Assembly: GCF_017313765.1 (NCBI RefSeq)
Contig: NZ_JAFLNC010000003.1
Coordinates: 310,001 to 374,000, forward strand
Length of the DNA stretch: 64,000 nt
Source of the DNA: Sneathiella sedimenti
Lineage (GTDB): Bacteria; Pseudomonadota; Alphaproteobacteria; Sneathiellales; Sneathiellaceae
Direction of reading: 5' to 3'
Shown here: positions 45,268-55,090 of the stretch, in pieces
Layout: each line of letters begins with the position of its first letter
Numbering within the stretch: the stretch's first letter is position 1
Notes under the pieces: model-generated
What the model was told of the DNA's origin: nothing
Database searches by the model: none
What the model saw: the letters and a program-made list of their open reading frames with translations, nothing else
Position numbers and translations under genes: made by a program

Positions 45268-46343
45268 TGTGACGTTACCTTTCTTGCTATATTCAGACGG
45301 AACCGGTAATGGACGAGGACATCGCAGGCAAGCAGGAAAAACAGCACCATTCCCTGAAACACGCCGGTTACAGCAACCGGCAGACCAAGGTTAATTTGTG
45401 CGGTCTCGCCGCCGAGATAGGTGAGGGCCATGAGGAGGCCCGCGAAGAAAATCCCGACCGGATGAAGACGCCCGAGAAATGCCACGATAATTGCCGTAAA
45501 GCCATAACCCGGAGATATGGACGGGACGACCTGTCCAATTGGGCCGCTGACTTCGGAAAGGCCGGCGATACCTGACAGGGCACCGGCAAAAAGAAGGGTA
45601 AACCAGATGATTTTTTTCCGGCTAAAGCCGGCATAACCGCCTGCGCGGGGAGCTTCACCAATGACCTTGACTTGAAAACCAATCAGGGTGCGTGCCATCA
45701 TGATCCAAGCGCCGAATACAGCGAGAAGCGCCATAAGGGTGCCAAAATGCATTCTGGTGCCTGATATCAGTATAGGCATGCTGGCGCTGTCGCTGAAAGT
45801 CTCGGACTCTGGAAAGTTGAAGCCTGCAGGATCCCGCCACGGGCCGTGAATCAGCAACGAAAGTATCAGCAGTGCCACATAGACCAGCATCAGGCTGGTC
45901 AGGATTTCATTTGCATTGAATCGTGTTTTGAAGAATGCCGGTATGGCGGCCCAGGCGGCACCTCCCAACGCTCCCATAACTATCATCGCCGGCAAAAGAA
46001 AAATGCTGTCAGTTTCCGGGAAGTAGATAAACAGGCTGCTGCCGACGATGGCGCCCATCGTCAATTGACCTTCAGCGCCGATATTCCAGACATTGGCGCG
46101 GAAACCGACAGACAGGCCGATAGCACATAAAATCAGCGGGGTGGCCTTTACGAATAATTCAGAGAATTCGTACTTGGTATCGAGTGGAGCGATGAAGAAC
46201 TGGTACAGCGCCTCAATCGGGTTAACGCCGAGAGATTCAAACAGGACTATACTGCTCAGCACCGTCAGGACGAGGGCGATGATCGGGGTCAAATAGACCA
46301 TCGTTTTGGAGTACTCAGCCCGTTTTTCAATCTTAAGCAACAT
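45264..46343 (-). CDS. Purine/nucleoside ABC transporter permease (YufP-like)
   Basis: A 359-residue permease of the BPD_transp_2 family. AIGLSVGFRANVWNIGAEGQLTMGAIVG is the typical channel motif and FPESETFSDSASMP is a periplasmic loop. I use ATG 46343 (MLLKIEKRAE); a GTG at 46364 would add seven residues and overlap the ATPase further. The gene overlaps the ATPase stop by 11 bp and the next permease by 4 bp. Confidence 0.88.
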   Translation of the reverse strand: MLLKIEKRAEYSKTMVYLTPIIALVLTVLSSIVLFESLGVNPIEALYQFFIAPLDTKYEFSELFVKATPLILCAIGLSVGFRANVWNIGAEGQLTMGAIVGSSLFIYFPETDSIFLLPAMIVMGALGGAAWAAIPAFFKTRFNANEILTSLMLVYVALLILSLLIHGPWRDPAGFNFPESETFSDSASMPILISGTRMHFGTLMALLAVFGAWIMMARTLIGFQVKVIGEAPRAGGYAGFSRKKIIWFTLLFAGALSGIAGLSEVSGPIGQVVPSISPGYGFTAIIVAFLGRLHPVGIFFAGLLMALTYLGGETAQINLGLPVAVTGVFQGMVLFFLLACDVLVHYRFRLNIARKVTSQ

Positions 46344-47886
46344 CGGCGGCCCCCGCAGTTTCACCCATACCGTGAGTGCCTCCCATAAGCAGTCCTATTT
46401 CTTCTATCGTTATCTCGTTCAACTCCCGACCGACGGACAGGCGGCCTTCCGCGATAACAGCAATACGGTCGCTAATCGCGAAGAGTTCATCGAGATCCTG
46501 GCTCACGACGAGCACGGCCGCACCCGCCTCGGCTAGATCGATAAGCGTTTGGTGAATGAAGGCGGCGGCTCCGGCATCCACGCCCCAGGTCGGGTGGGCA
46601 ACAATCAATATCCCAGGTTTTTGCAGGACTTCGCGGCCGACAATAAATTTCTGCAAGTTTCCGCCGGAAAGGCTGCTGGCGGTATGATGTATACCGGGCG
46701 TTCGTACATCGAATTCTTTCACGATCTCTGACGCATATTCGGCGGTGCTACTATTATTGATAAAGCCGCCGTTTAACAGTGCCATACGGCTATAACCGCT
46801 CAAGAAGGCATTCTCTGTCAGAAGCATTTCGGGCACGGAACCGTGGCCAAGCCTATCTTCAGGAACAAACGCGAGCCCGAGATCGCGACGCGGGTTCGGA
46901 CCAAGCCGGCCGATTGGTTTCCCATCGAGCATAATGGTATCCGGGTTTCGGCAAATCGTCTCCCCACTCAAGGCGGAGAGAAGTTCAATCTGGCCATTAC
47001 CCGCAACGCCTGCGATGCCAAAAATTTCACCGCTGCGGACATCGAAGTTGATGGCGTTGAGATTGACGCCGAATTCAACATCCGCGTCGATCGACAGGTC
47101 CCGGACTTTTAACCGGATCGGCCCACCGTTAGCTGTTTCATGATGCTCAGGTGCCCTCAGGTTGGTCCCGATCATCATTTCAGCAAGGCTTTTCGCCGTC
47201 TCCTTGGTCGGGTCGCATTCACTGATATATTTACCGCCGCGCAGGATGGTCGCCTTATGGCAGAGCTCTTTTATTTCATCGAGTTTGTGGCTGATGTAGA
47301 GAATGGACACGCCTTCACCAGACAGTCGCCTGAGCGTTTCAAACATCTTCTCGGCCTCCTGCGGGGTGAGGACTGACGTTGGCTCGTCCATGATCAGGAG
47401 TTTTGGCTTTTGCAACAGGCAGCGAACGATCTCAATGCGTTGTTTCTCACCGACGGAGAGCGTATGGACTTGCCGGTTCGGTTCAAGCGGCAGCCCGTAA
47501 CTGTTGGATACTTCGATAATATCCCGCTCCAGGATCTTCATGTCCTGGCGGCCGGACATGCCAAGTGCGATATTTTCGGTGACTGTCATTGCCTCGAATA
47601 GGGAAAAATGCTGAAAGACCATCCCAATACCAATTTTCCGGGCGGTATGAGGGTTTGGAATGGTTACAGGAGAGCCGGCCCAGATAATCTCCCCTTCATC
47701 TGCCTGCAGGACGCCATAGATGGTTTTAACAAGCGTGCTTTTCCCCGCGCCATTCTCACCGAGTAGTGCGTGAATTTCGCCCGGCATGATTTTAAGATCG
47801 ATATGATCGTTGGCAAGGCAACCGGGATAGGCCTTTGTTATTCCCCGCAGTTCGAGTTGCGGAGTTCCCCCCTCGTTCCCATTCAT
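46333..47886 (-). CDS. Double ABC ATPase of the BMP-type importer (YufO-like)
   Basis: A 517-residue protein with two fused ABC domains. The first has Walker A GENGAGKST and the signature LSVGEKQRIEIVRCLL. The second has a degenerate Walker A (GVAGNGQIE), the signature LSGGNLQKFIVGRE, and an altered Walker B, ILIVAHPTWGVD with His in place of the usual Glu. One site is therefore probably non-hydrolytic, as in sugar/nucleoside class ATPases. It energises purine or nucleoside import. It begins 78 bp after xdhC and overlaps the next permease gene. Confidence 0.9.
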   Translation of the reverse strand: MNGNEGGTPQLELRGITKAYPGCLANDHIDLKIMPGEIHALLGENGAGKSTLVKTIYGVLQADEGEIIWAGSPVTIPNPHTARKIGIGMVFQHFSLFEAMTVTENIALGMSGRQDMKILERDIIEVSNSYGLPLEPNRQVHTLSVGEKQRIEIVRCLLQKPKLLIMDEPTSVLTPQEAEKMFETLRRLSGEGVSILYISHKLDEIKELCHKATILRGGKYISECDPTKETAKSLAEMMIGTNLRAPEHHETANGGPIRLKVRDLSIDADVEFGVNLNAINFDVRSGEIFGIAGVAGNGQIELLSALSGETICRNPDTIMLDGKPIGRLGPNPRRDLGLAFVPEDRLGHGSVPEMLLTENAFLSGYSRMALLNGGFINNSSTAEYASEIVKEFDVRTPGIHHTASSLSGGNLQKFIVGREVLQKPGILIVAHPTWGVDAGAAAFIHQTLIDLAEAGAAVLVVSQDLDELFAISDRIAVIAEGRLSVGRELNEITIEEIGLLMGGTHGMGETAGAADVA

Positions 47887-47964
47887 TTTGCTATCCCCGA
47901 AATTGCACCCTCTCCTTCACTATTGCCATATCTTCCGTTGTTGTTGCTATCTGGTAAAGCTTTT

Positions 47965-49026
47965 TCAGTTTGAGTTATGGACTTCATCCCAGCGGCGGGG
48001 AGATTTGCTGTCCTTTTTCTGGTAGTGCCGACGCAAAATATCCGCTGAAACACTAAGCGCGATTTCAGCCGGGCGTTTCCCCTCTTGCCCCGGCAGCCCG
48101 ATTGGGCAGGTTATCCTGGAAATTGCGGAAGGGCTGAAGCCTCTTACCGCCAGCCGCTTTTCAAATTTTGATTTTTTTGTTCTTGAGCCGATCAGCCCAA
48201 TAAACGCGGCATCATCTCTGGAGGACAGCAGCTTCTCGCAGATTTCAAGATCGAGTTGATGACTATGTGTCATAACGATGAAATAGCTTCCCGTTGGGCT
48301 GTCGGGAATGGCGCTAACACTGTTCTCTGTGACAACCATGGCTACGTTTTTTGGAGTATTCTCTGGAAACTCGGACGCGCGGGAATCAATCCAGGTGATC
48401 TGGCAGGGAAGGGGCGCAAGCGCTGTAGCCAATGCCCGTCCAACGTGGCCCGCACCGAAGATCGTGACATGAAACTCGGTATCCAGAAGGGACTGGACGA
48501 GAGTAAATGTCTTGTAGACTGAGTTCCTGTTTTCAACGATTTCCGATCCCGGTGAGGCGAGTCTTCGTTCAATTGCCGCTTGAAGCGGTTTATCGAGGTA
48601 GGTCAGGCTGTCGCTCGCCCGGACAATTTGTTGGCGGCATTCGGACAATGACCAGTGCGATAAAATAACAGAATTCTCATTATCAATAATTAACCGGTTA
48701 AATATTGATAATGCTGTTTCGTCGGCAAGTTTGTTCAGTAATAACTCAACATAACCGCCGCAGCATTGCGCGAGCTCAGGCCCGAGCGGCAGCTCATAGA
48801 TATCCGAAAACTTGGTCTCCCTGCCAAGAAGGTCGCGGGCCTTTTCAATAGCAATATATTCAAGTCGTCCACCGCCAATGGTCCCAATGCATTTGGTTGC
48901 TGTTATCAGCATATTCGAACCGGTGTCGCGCGGGGTTGACCCCTTGATCCGTCCGACGGTGACAAGGACCGCTGGGCCATCGAGAGTCGGCTCATAGCCA
49001 GCTCGTATTTCCGACCAGTTGCTCAT
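47965..49026 (-). CDS. xdhC: Xanthine dehydrogenase accessory protein XdhC
   Basis: A 353-residue XdhC/CoxI-family chaperone. The N-terminal motif GRIKGSTPRDTGSNMLIT with KCIGTIGGGRLE is diagnostic, and a Rossmann-like C-terminal half starts FHVTIFGAGHVGRALATAL. XdhC binds molybdenum cofactor, helps its sulfuration and inserts it into XdhB. It overlaps xdhB by 4 bp (ATGA), and a cysteine desulfurase gene lies downstream in the same operon. Confidence 0.93.
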   Translation of the reverse strand: MSNWSEIRAGYEPTLDGPAVLVTVGRIKGSTPRDTGSNMLITATKCIGTIGGGRLEYIAIEKARDLLGRETKFSDIYELPLGPELAQCCGGYVELLLNKLADETALSIFNRLIIDNENSVILSHWSLSECRQQIVRASDSLTYLDKPLQAAIERRLASPGSEIVENRNSVYKTFTLVQSLLDTEFHVTIFGAGHVGRALATALAPLPCQITWIDSRASEFPENTPKNVAMVVTENSVSAIPDSPTGSYFIVMTHSHQLDLEICEKLLSSRDDAAFIGLIGSRTKKSKFEKRLAVRGFSPSAISRITCPIGLPGQEGKRPAEIALSVSADILRRHYQKKDSKSPRRWDEVHNSN

Positions 49027-51377
49027 TGGGCGGCTTCCGTAAGTTTGTTTGACCGTGCGGTTTCTGATATTTTTTGAATGGCCATCAGGACCTTTTCCGG
49101 CGTCGCCGGGGCATCCAGTTCCGGATAGAGGCGATAGTCGGCGATGCTGGAAATCGCGTCTGCAATCGCATTAAAGGCTGAGATGGCGAGCATCAGGGGC
49201 GGCTCGCCCACCGCCTTGGAGCGGAAAATGGTTTCTTCGACATTCTCGCCTCGTTCAAAAATCTTCATATTGAATTTGGCCGGGCGATCACTGCAGGCAG
49301 GGATTTTATAGGTCGACGGCGCATGTGTTTTGAGGATGCCCTTATCATCGTAATAGAGTTCTTCTGTCGTCAGCCAACCCATCCCCTGGATATAGCCACC
49401 TTCAATCTGGCCAAGATCAACTGCCGGGTTCAGGCTTTTACCGGTATCGTGAAGTATATCTACCGCGACAACCTTGTTTTCCCCCGTAAGGGTATCAATC
49501 ACCACTTCAGAAACAGCGGCGCCATAAGCAAAATAATAGAAGGGACGTCCGCTAAAGGTTTCCGCATCATAATGAATTTTCGGTGTCCGGTAGTAACCTG
49601 TGGCGGAGAGAGAAATCCGGCTCATATAAGCCATCTGCACTAGGTCCCGGAAGGAAATAACCTGATTTCCGACACGGATACGGTTCGGCAGGAAAGTAAC
49701 ATCAGACAGTTTCGCGCCGTAATATTCAGCTGCGAACCGGGAGAGGCGCTCCTTAATCTCTAAAGCGGCAGCTTCTGCCGCTTTGCCGTTGATATCCGCG
49801 CCTGAAGATGCGGCCGTCGCCGATGTGTTTGGAACCTTGTCCGTCCGTGTCGCGGTGATTTTTACCCGCTCAATATCAATCTGGAGAACCTCTGCGACTA
49901 CCTGGGCGACCTTGATATAGAGACCCTGTCCCATTTCCGTTCCGCCATGATTAATCATCACGCTGCCGTCCGTGTAGACATGAAGTAATGCGCCGGCCTG
50001 ATTAAGATGGGTAGCCGTAAAGGAGATGCCGAATTTTACCGGGGTGAGGGCAATTCCTTTCTTAAGGTAAGGGCTGGTCTCGTTAAAGGTACGGATAGCG
50101 CGCCGGCGCGCCGCGTAGTCGGAACTTTTTTCTAGCTCAGCTATAATTTCCGGAGCGACATTGTCTTCGACAGTCATTTGGTATGGCGTGACATTGCGGG
50201 TTTTTTTGCCATAGAGGTTGATCTTGCGAACGTCAATTGGGTCCTTGCCAAGATAGCAGGCGATGGCGTCCATCATACGCTCTGGAGCCAGCATCCCCTG
50301 CGGGCCGCCGAAGCCGCGAAAAGCAGTGTTGGATACGGTGTGAGTCTTGCAGCGATGGGAGATAATCGTCACATTCTCGAAATAGTAACAATTGTCCGCA
50401 TGGAACATAGCCCGGTCATTGATGGAGCCGGATAAATCTACGGATCGACCGCAGCGGGAGGCAAAGATAAATTCCGCCCCGCTGACGCGCCCTTTATCAT
50501 CAAATCCCATTTCAACGGTCACAACGAAGTCGTGCCGCTTGCCGGTCATGATCATGTCATCGTCCCGGTCCAGGCGAAGTTTCGCAGGCCGGCCGGTTAG
50601 TTTTGTCGTCAGGCCCGCGATGGCTGCAAACCACGCACCCTGGGTCTCTTTGCCGCCGAAACCGCCGCCCATGCGCCGAACCTCAACAGTGACGGCGTGA
50701 TCCGGCAGGTCGAGGAACTTTGCGACATTGTGCTGCACTTCCGTCGGATGCTGGGTGGAAGAGTAGACAAAAATATCTTCATCTTCACCCGGCAGGGTAA
50801 GGGCGACATGACCCTCCAGATAGAAATGATCTTGCCCGCCAATGTCGAACCGCTGCGTAAGGCGATGCTTTGCCGCCTTTATCGCCGCCGTCGCATCGCC
50901 CCGCCTTATTTCCCGTGTTGGCAGGACAAAAGACTTTTCGGCCATCGCCTGTTCGACGGTGACAATTGCCGGTAATTCTTCATAGTCGATAACAGCTAAT
51001 TTGGCGGCTGCCCGGGCCTGATCGATAGTTTCGGCGGCAACGGCAAAAAGTGATTGCCCCGCATATTCGACGATATCTTCTGCAAATACCGGATCGTCAC
51101 CGGCAATGGGGGACGCGTCATTGACGCCGGGCACATCTTCCGCGGTCATAACGGCGACAACGCCGGGTGCCTGCCGAACTGCCGAGACATCCAGTTTCAG
51201 AATTCTTGCATGCGCTTTTTCACTCTGGGCAATATAGAGATGCAGCAGGTCCTTTGGTTCCGGGATATCATCTATGTAGAGCGCTTCTCCCGTCACCTGT
51301 TTTGCGGCACTATCATGGTGTCTGGGAGCATGAACGGCACCGCGGATAATGTTTCGGCTGAGTGGCGGATTACGCAT
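49023..51377 (-). CDS. xdhB: Xanthine dehydrogenase, molybdopterin subunit
   Basis: A 784-residue molybdenum-cofactor subunit that oxidises hypoxanthine to xanthine and xanthine to urate. Cofactor and active-site regions include RRMGGGFGGKETQG, RGFGGPQGMLAPE, GGTEMGQGLYIKVAQ and the catalytic glutamate in AVGEPPLML near the C-terminus. The length is normal for XdhB. The start is ATG 51377 behind GGAGGG, inside the end of xdhA (8 bp overlap); a longer frame to 51485 is a read-in of xdhA sequence. It works with XdhA as a heterotetramer in the cytoplasm. Confidence 0.95.
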   Translation of the reverse strand: MRNPPLSRNIIRGAVHAPRHHDSAAKQVTGEALYIDDIPEPKDLLHLYIAQSEKAHARILKLDVSAVRQAPGVVAVMTAEDVPGVNDASPIAGDDPVFAEDIVEYAGQSLFAVAAETIDQARAAAKLAVIDYEELPAIVTVEQAMAEKSFVLPTREIRRGDATAAIKAAKHRLTQRFDIGGQDHFYLEGHVALTLPGEDEDIFVYSSTQHPTEVQHNVAKFLDLPDHAVTVEVRRMGGGFGGKETQGAWFAAIAGLTTKLTGRPAKLRLDRDDDMIMTGKRHDFVVTVEMGFDDKGRVSGAEFIFASRCGRSVDLSGSINDRAMFHADNCYYFENVTIISHRCKTHTVSNTAFRGFGGPQGMLAPERMMDAIACYLGKDPIDVRKINLYGKKTRNVTPYQMTVEDNVAPEIIAELEKSSDYAARRRAIRTFNETSPYLKKGIALTPVKFGISFTATHLNQAGALLHVYTDGSVMINHGGTEMGQGLYIKVAQVVAEVLQIDIERVKITATRTDKVPNTSATAASSGADINGKAAEAAALEIKERLSRFAAEYYGAKLSDVTFLPNRIRVGNQVISFRDLVQMAYMSRISLSATGYYRTPKIHYDAETFSGRPFYYFAYGAAVSEVVIDTLTGENKVVAVDILHDTGKSLNPAVDLGQIEGGYIQGMGWLTTEELYYDDKGILKTHAPSTYKIPACSDRPAKFNMKIFERGENVEETIFRSKAVGEPPLMLAISAFNAIADAISSIADYRLYPELDAPATPEKVLMAIQKISETARSNKLTEAAQ

Positions 51378-52857
51378 AGGCCAACCCTCCTTCACCAACC
51401 AGTCGCGTCGCAATATCCGGCGTGACCGTTTCGATATAGAATTTTCGAAGCAGGTTCTGTGCCGCAAGCATCCTGTACTGTTCACTCGCCCGCATGTCCG
51501 TCAGGGGATGGTAATCCTCAGTCATGGAGGCCACTGCGTTTGAAATTGTCGTTTCGTCCCAGACCTGTCCGATAATTGCTTCTTCCGTTTTGCGTGCGCG
51601 TTTCGGGGTGGCCGCCATGCCGCCGTAGCAAATGCGGATATCGTCGACGACATCCCCTTTCAAGGTAAGGTTAAAGGCGGCACAAACCGCTGAAATATCC
51701 TGGTCGAAGCGTTTGGATATTTTATAGGTTGCAAATTTGCTGCCCGTCTCGGGAAGGGGCAATGTAACAGCGGCAACAAATTCCCCGGGGTTCAGGTCCT
51801 GTTTGCCATAGTCGATAAAGAAATTCTCAAGCGGTATGTCGCGCCGACCATCTTTTGAGCGTAAATGAAGCTGAGCCCCCAGAGCTATCAGCGCAGGCGG
51901 TGTGTCACCAATAGGCGACCCATTGGCAATATTGCCGCCAATTGTGCCGCTGTTGCGGATCTGTGTGGACGCGATGCGGCGGATCAGTTCCCCGAAGTCT
52001 GGATATAACTCGGCAAGGGGTGCCCAGGCGTCGCTATAGGTAACACCCGCGCCGATTTTTAATCCGCCTTGCTGCGTGTTGATGGTTTTGAGCTCTCGAA
52101 TTTGCCCGAGGTAGATTACGGTCGCTAAATCACGATGCTGTTTTGTTACCCAAAGGCCCACATCCGTGGCCCCAGCCAGAAGCGTCGCCTGCGGATAGCG
52201 GGCAAGAATCTCGACCAGTTCATCGGTTGTTTTCGGCGCAAAATAGGTGCGATCTTGCCACGTCAGTTGAAGTCCGGCTTCCTTCTCGAGGGCCGCGAGC
52301 AGGGCGATCGTGTTCGCTTCTGTTGCATGAAACTTGTCCTTGGCGTTGGATTGAGCAACCGTTATCGCTGCCTCGACGATTGTTCCGTATCCTGTGCAGC
52401 GACACAGGTTTCCCGCCAAAACATCGTTGATATGTAGTCTATCGACTTTCGGGTTGGAGTGCATTTCTGCAAACAGCGACATAACGAAACCCGGGGTGCA
52501 AAAGCCGCATTGCGTACCATTGGCCTCAACCATGGCCTGTTGTACAGGATGCAGGGTGCCGTCTTTTGCCTTCAGGTCCTCGACGGTGATAAGTTCCTTG
52601 CCATCGAGGGTGGGCAGGAACTGGATGCAGGCATTGACGGCCTGATAGCGGAGTTTTCCTTCCACCAACTCCCCAAGTACGACGGTACAGGCCCCGCAAT
52701 CGCCTTCGGCGCATCCCTCTTTAGTGCCAGTCAGCGCCTGGTTATAGCGAAGATAGTTCAGTACTGTCATCGTCGGGTCAATATTCTCCAACGTGACAAT
52801 TTCACCCTTGTGAATGTATTTGATCTTCTGGCGCATAAGGAACGTCCGATCGTGCAT
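51370..52857 (-). CDS. xdhA: Xanthine dehydrogenase, FeS/FAD subunit
   Basis: A 495-residue subunit. The N-terminal plant-type 2Fe-2S domain has CAEGDCGACTVV. The second 2Fe-2S domain has QCGFCTPGFVMS and CRCTGYGTI. The FAD domain begins near residue 190 and contains LLAGATDVGLWVTKQ and IASTQIRNSGTIGGNIANGSP. It transfers electrons from XdhB to NAD. Two starts are possible, 52857 and ATG 52836 (MRQKIKYIH); neither has a strong ribosome-binding site. It follows uraH by about 30 bp. Confidence 0.95.
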   Translation of the reverse strand: MHDRTFLMRQKIKYIHKGEIVTLENIDPTMTVLNYLRYNQALTGTKEGCAEGDCGACTVVLGELVEGKLRYQAVNACIQFLPTLDGKELITVEDLKAKDGTLHPVQQAMVEANGTQCGFCTPGFVMSLFAEMHSNPKVDRLHINDVLAGNLCRCTGYGTIVEAAITVAQSNAKDKFHATEANTIALLAALEKEAGLQLTWQDRTYFAPKTTDELVEILARYPQATLLAGATDVGLWVTKQHRDLATVIYLGQIRELKTINTQQGGLKIGAGVTYSDAWAPLAELYPDFGELIRRIASTQIRNSGTIGGNIANGSPIGDTPPALIALGAQLHLRSKDGRRDIPLENFFIDYGKQDLNPGEFVAAVTLPLPETGSKFATYKISKRFDQDISAVCAAFNLTLKGDVVDDIRICYGGMAATPKRARKTEEAIIGQVWDETTISNAVASMTEDYHPLTDMRASEQYRMLAAQNLLRKFYIETVTPDIATRLVGEGGLAYA

Positions 52858-52888
52858 TATATCATCATATCATATCATTCCGAGGACC

Positions 52889-53242
52889 TTAACTTCCCCG
52901 ATAGGTGGAGTAGCCAAAAGGCGAAATAAGTAGGGGTACGTGGTAATGCTCCTCCGCGTCGGCAATTCCAAAGCGAAGAACAACTTCATCGAAAAATTTG
53001 GGGTTCGGCAGGACGAGACCGCTCTGATCGAAATAAGGTCCTACATGGAAATGAAGTTCATACTGCCCTTGAGAAAATGAGTCTCCCTCCAGGAGGGGCT
53101 CATCGCATCGGCCGTCGGCATTTGTGCGCCTGGTTTCGATCAAGGTCCACTGATTATCCGTTTGCCGGAAAAGTTCAATCTGAATTCCTTCTCCGGGTGC
53201 GCCGGCGGTTGTATCCAGAACATGCGTTGTCAGTTTGCCCAT
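52889..53242 (-). CDS. uraH: 5-hydroxyisourate hydrolase
   Basis: A 117-residue transthyretin-like protein. The N-terminus MGKLTTHVLDTTAGAPG and the C-terminal SPFGYSTYRGS are the two signatures of hydroxyisourate hydrolase; the YRGS end separates it from true transthyretin. It hydrolyses the PuuD product 5-hydroxyisourate to OHCU. It is the first gene of the long leftward purine operon, divergent from the GntR regulator. Confidence 0.95.
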   Translation of the reverse strand: MGKLTTHVLDTTAGAPGEGIQIELFRQTDNQWTLIETRRTNADGRCDEPLLEGDSFSQGQYELHFHVGPYFDQSGLVLPNPKFFDEVVLRFGIADAEEHYHVPLLISPFGYSTYRGS

Positions 53243-53332
53243 AGCTGCCCTTAAAGAATGCTCCCTGTCCCAGCTCTCCCAAGGGGACGGTCAAAATTCT
53301 GCATTACACAATTCAGATTGTCCACATAATTT

Positions 53333-53374
53333 ATTATTTTTGTATACAATAATTTAAAGTATTGTATAAATAAT
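53333..53374. promoter_or_regulatory. GntR-type operator candidate in uraH/GntR gap
   Basis: TTGTATACAA (53340-53349) is a perfect palindrome of the kind bound by FadR-subfamily GntR proteins. A second half-site, TATTGTATAAATAAT (53360-53374), is inverted relative to the first, forming a larger repeat with the arm at 53333-53351. It lies 91-133 bp upstream of uraH and 32-73 bp upstream of the GntR start. It could control both arms of the purine regulon. Confidence 0.6.
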
Positions 53375-53405
53375 GTGAGGGAATATAAAAGTTTAAGGAA
53401 GATTC

Positions 53406-54161
53406 ATGAGCCGGACTGCCCCAACAGCCGCCTTGAACCGAGGAAGTAGAGCCTCTCCCAAGGTTTCGCAGAATGACTTTATATATGAGGAGATGCTGGA
53501 TGCCATTCTTGAGCAAAGACTGGCCCCTGGCACCAAGCTTTCCGAGGACACATTAGGCGAAATATTCGGCGTCAGCCGGACGGTGATCCGCACGGTCCTG
53601 CAACGGCTCGCCCATGAGCGGATTGTCCGAATTCAACCCAACCGGGGAGCCTTCGTCTCAGAACCGTCGCCAGAAGAAGCACGAGAGGTCCTGCAGGCCC
53701 GACGCCTGATTGAGGAAGGAATTATTCGCGGAGCCGTCCGCAACCAGTCTCCAGAAGACATCCAGGAGCTCAATCAGTCTGTTGCCGCGGAGCGCCACAG
53801 TCTGGAAAACGGGGATCATGAGGCCTGGGTTCGATTGTCGGGGGATTTTCATTTGAAGCTGGCGGAAATTGCACGGAACCAAACGCTATCGGCTTTTTTG
53901 AGGGAGCTCGTTTCGCGGACGTCCCTGATCATCGTCCAGTATCAGAAAGGGGCGGTTTCGCCCTGTAGCTGCGATGAACATTCAGAGATAATTGAGGCCA
54001 TTGCCGCGCGTGACGAAAATCGCGCAATTACGCTGATGAATACTCATTTGCAGGCGTGTGAAGATCAACTCAATTTGTGTGAAAATGACACCAAGGCCGA
54101 CCTCTACTCGATCTTTGCCAAGCCTACCAGAAAGACCGGAAAATCCAGGGGCGCGAAATGA
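53406..54161 (+). CDS. GntR-family (FCD) regulator of purine catabolism
   Basis: A 251-residue FadR-subfamily regulator. Residues 25-90 form the winged HTH (LAPGTKLSEDTLGEIFGVSR, TVLQRLAHERIV). An FCD ligand domain occupies residues 100-225, with metal-site residues in SGDFHLKLAEIA, CDEHSEIIEAI and NTHLQACEDQL. It is cotranscribed with puuE (4 bp overlap) and divergent from uraH, so it most likely represses or activates both operons in response to a purine breakdown product such as urate or allantoin. The ligand is inferred. Confidence 0.9.
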   Translation: MSRTAPTAALNRGSRASPKVSQNDFIYEEMLDAILEQRLAPGTKLSEDTLGEIFGVSRTVIRTVLQRLAHERIVRIQPNRGAFVSEPSPEEAREVLQARRLIEEGIIRGAVRNQSPEDIQELNQSVAAERHSLENGDHEAWVRLSGDFHLKLAEIARNQTLSAFLRELVSRTSLIIVQYQKGAVSPCSCDEHSEIIEAIAARDENRAITLMNTHLQACEDQLNLCENDTKADLYSIFAKPTRKTGKSRGAK

Positions 54162-55090
54162 GTGAACGACAGGATTATCCGCGTGATCTGATTGGCTATG
54201 GTGGGACGCCGCCCGATCCGAAATGGCCGGGAAAGGCGCGAATAGCGGTTCAGTTTGTCCTCAATTATGAAGAGGGCGGCGAAAACTGTATCCTGCACGG
54301 GGACGATGCATCAGAATCATTTCTTTCCGAGATTATCGGGGCTGTGCCACTTCAGGGAAAGCGGCACATCAGCATGGAATCGCTTTATGAATATGGCAGC
54401 CGCACCGGTGTCTGGCGGATCCTTAACTTATTTAAAAAATATGATATCCCGTTAACCGTTTTTGGTGTCGCCATGGCGCTGGAGCGAAACCCCGACGTTA
54501 CCCGCGCGTTCGTTGATCTTGGCCATGAGATTTGTAGCCACGGCTATCGCTGGATCAACTATCAGGATGTGCCGGAAGCGGTCGAGCGCGCACATATGCA
54601 AAAAGCGATTGAGATTATCGAGCGATTGACGGGCAAGCGCCCGTTGGGGTGGTATACCGGCCGGACCAGCCAGAATACCCGCCGCCTTGTCTCGGAAGAG
54701 GGGGGCTTTCTCTATGATGCGGATGCCTATGACGATGATCTGCCTTACTGGAATTATGAGGGCGGACGCCCCCAGTTGATAATCCCCTATACACTCGATG
54801 CAAATGACATGCGGTTTGCGTCCTTGCAGGGGTTTAACAGCGGTGATCAGTTTTACGCCTATCTGAAGGATAGTTTTGACACCCTTTATGAGGAGGGAGC
54901 GACAAGTCCGAAAATGATGTCTGTCGGGCTGCATTGCCGAATTGTTGGCAGGCCGGGACGCATCGCGGCGCTCAAACGCTTTATCGAATATGCACGTGGC
55001 CATGACGATGTCTGGTTTTGCCGGCGGATCGATATCGCCCGGCACTGGCATGAATACCATCCTCCTGCTTCGGAAAAGGCTCAGTCGTGA
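54158..55090 (+). CDS. puuE: Allantoinase, polysaccharide-deacetylase type
   Basis: A 310-residue NodB-fold enzyme that hydrolyses allantoin to allantoate. It has the PuuE start YPRDLIGYGGTPPDPKWPG, YGSRTGVWRILNLFKKYD, and the segment GWYTGRTSQNTRRLV. This family is unrelated to the amidohydrolase allantoinase AllB. The gene overlaps its neighbours by 4 bp on each side (GntR and uraD), so it is translationally coupled in the gntR-puuE-uraD operon. Confidence 0.93.
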   Translation: MSERQDYPRDLIGYGGTPPDPKWPGKARIAVQFVLNYEEGGENCILHGDDASESFLSEIIGAVPLQGKRHISMESLYEYGSRTGVWRILNLFKKYDIPLTVFGVAMALERNPDVTRAFVDLGHEICSHGYRWINYQDVPEAVERAHMQKAIEIIERLTGKRPLGWYTGRTSQNTRRLVSEEGGFLYDADAYDDDLPYWNYEGGRPQLIIPYTLDANDMRFASLQGFNSGDQFYAYLKDSFDTLYEEGATSPKMMSVGLHCRIVGRPGRIAALKRFIEYARGHDDVWFCRRIDIARHWHEYHPPASEKAQS

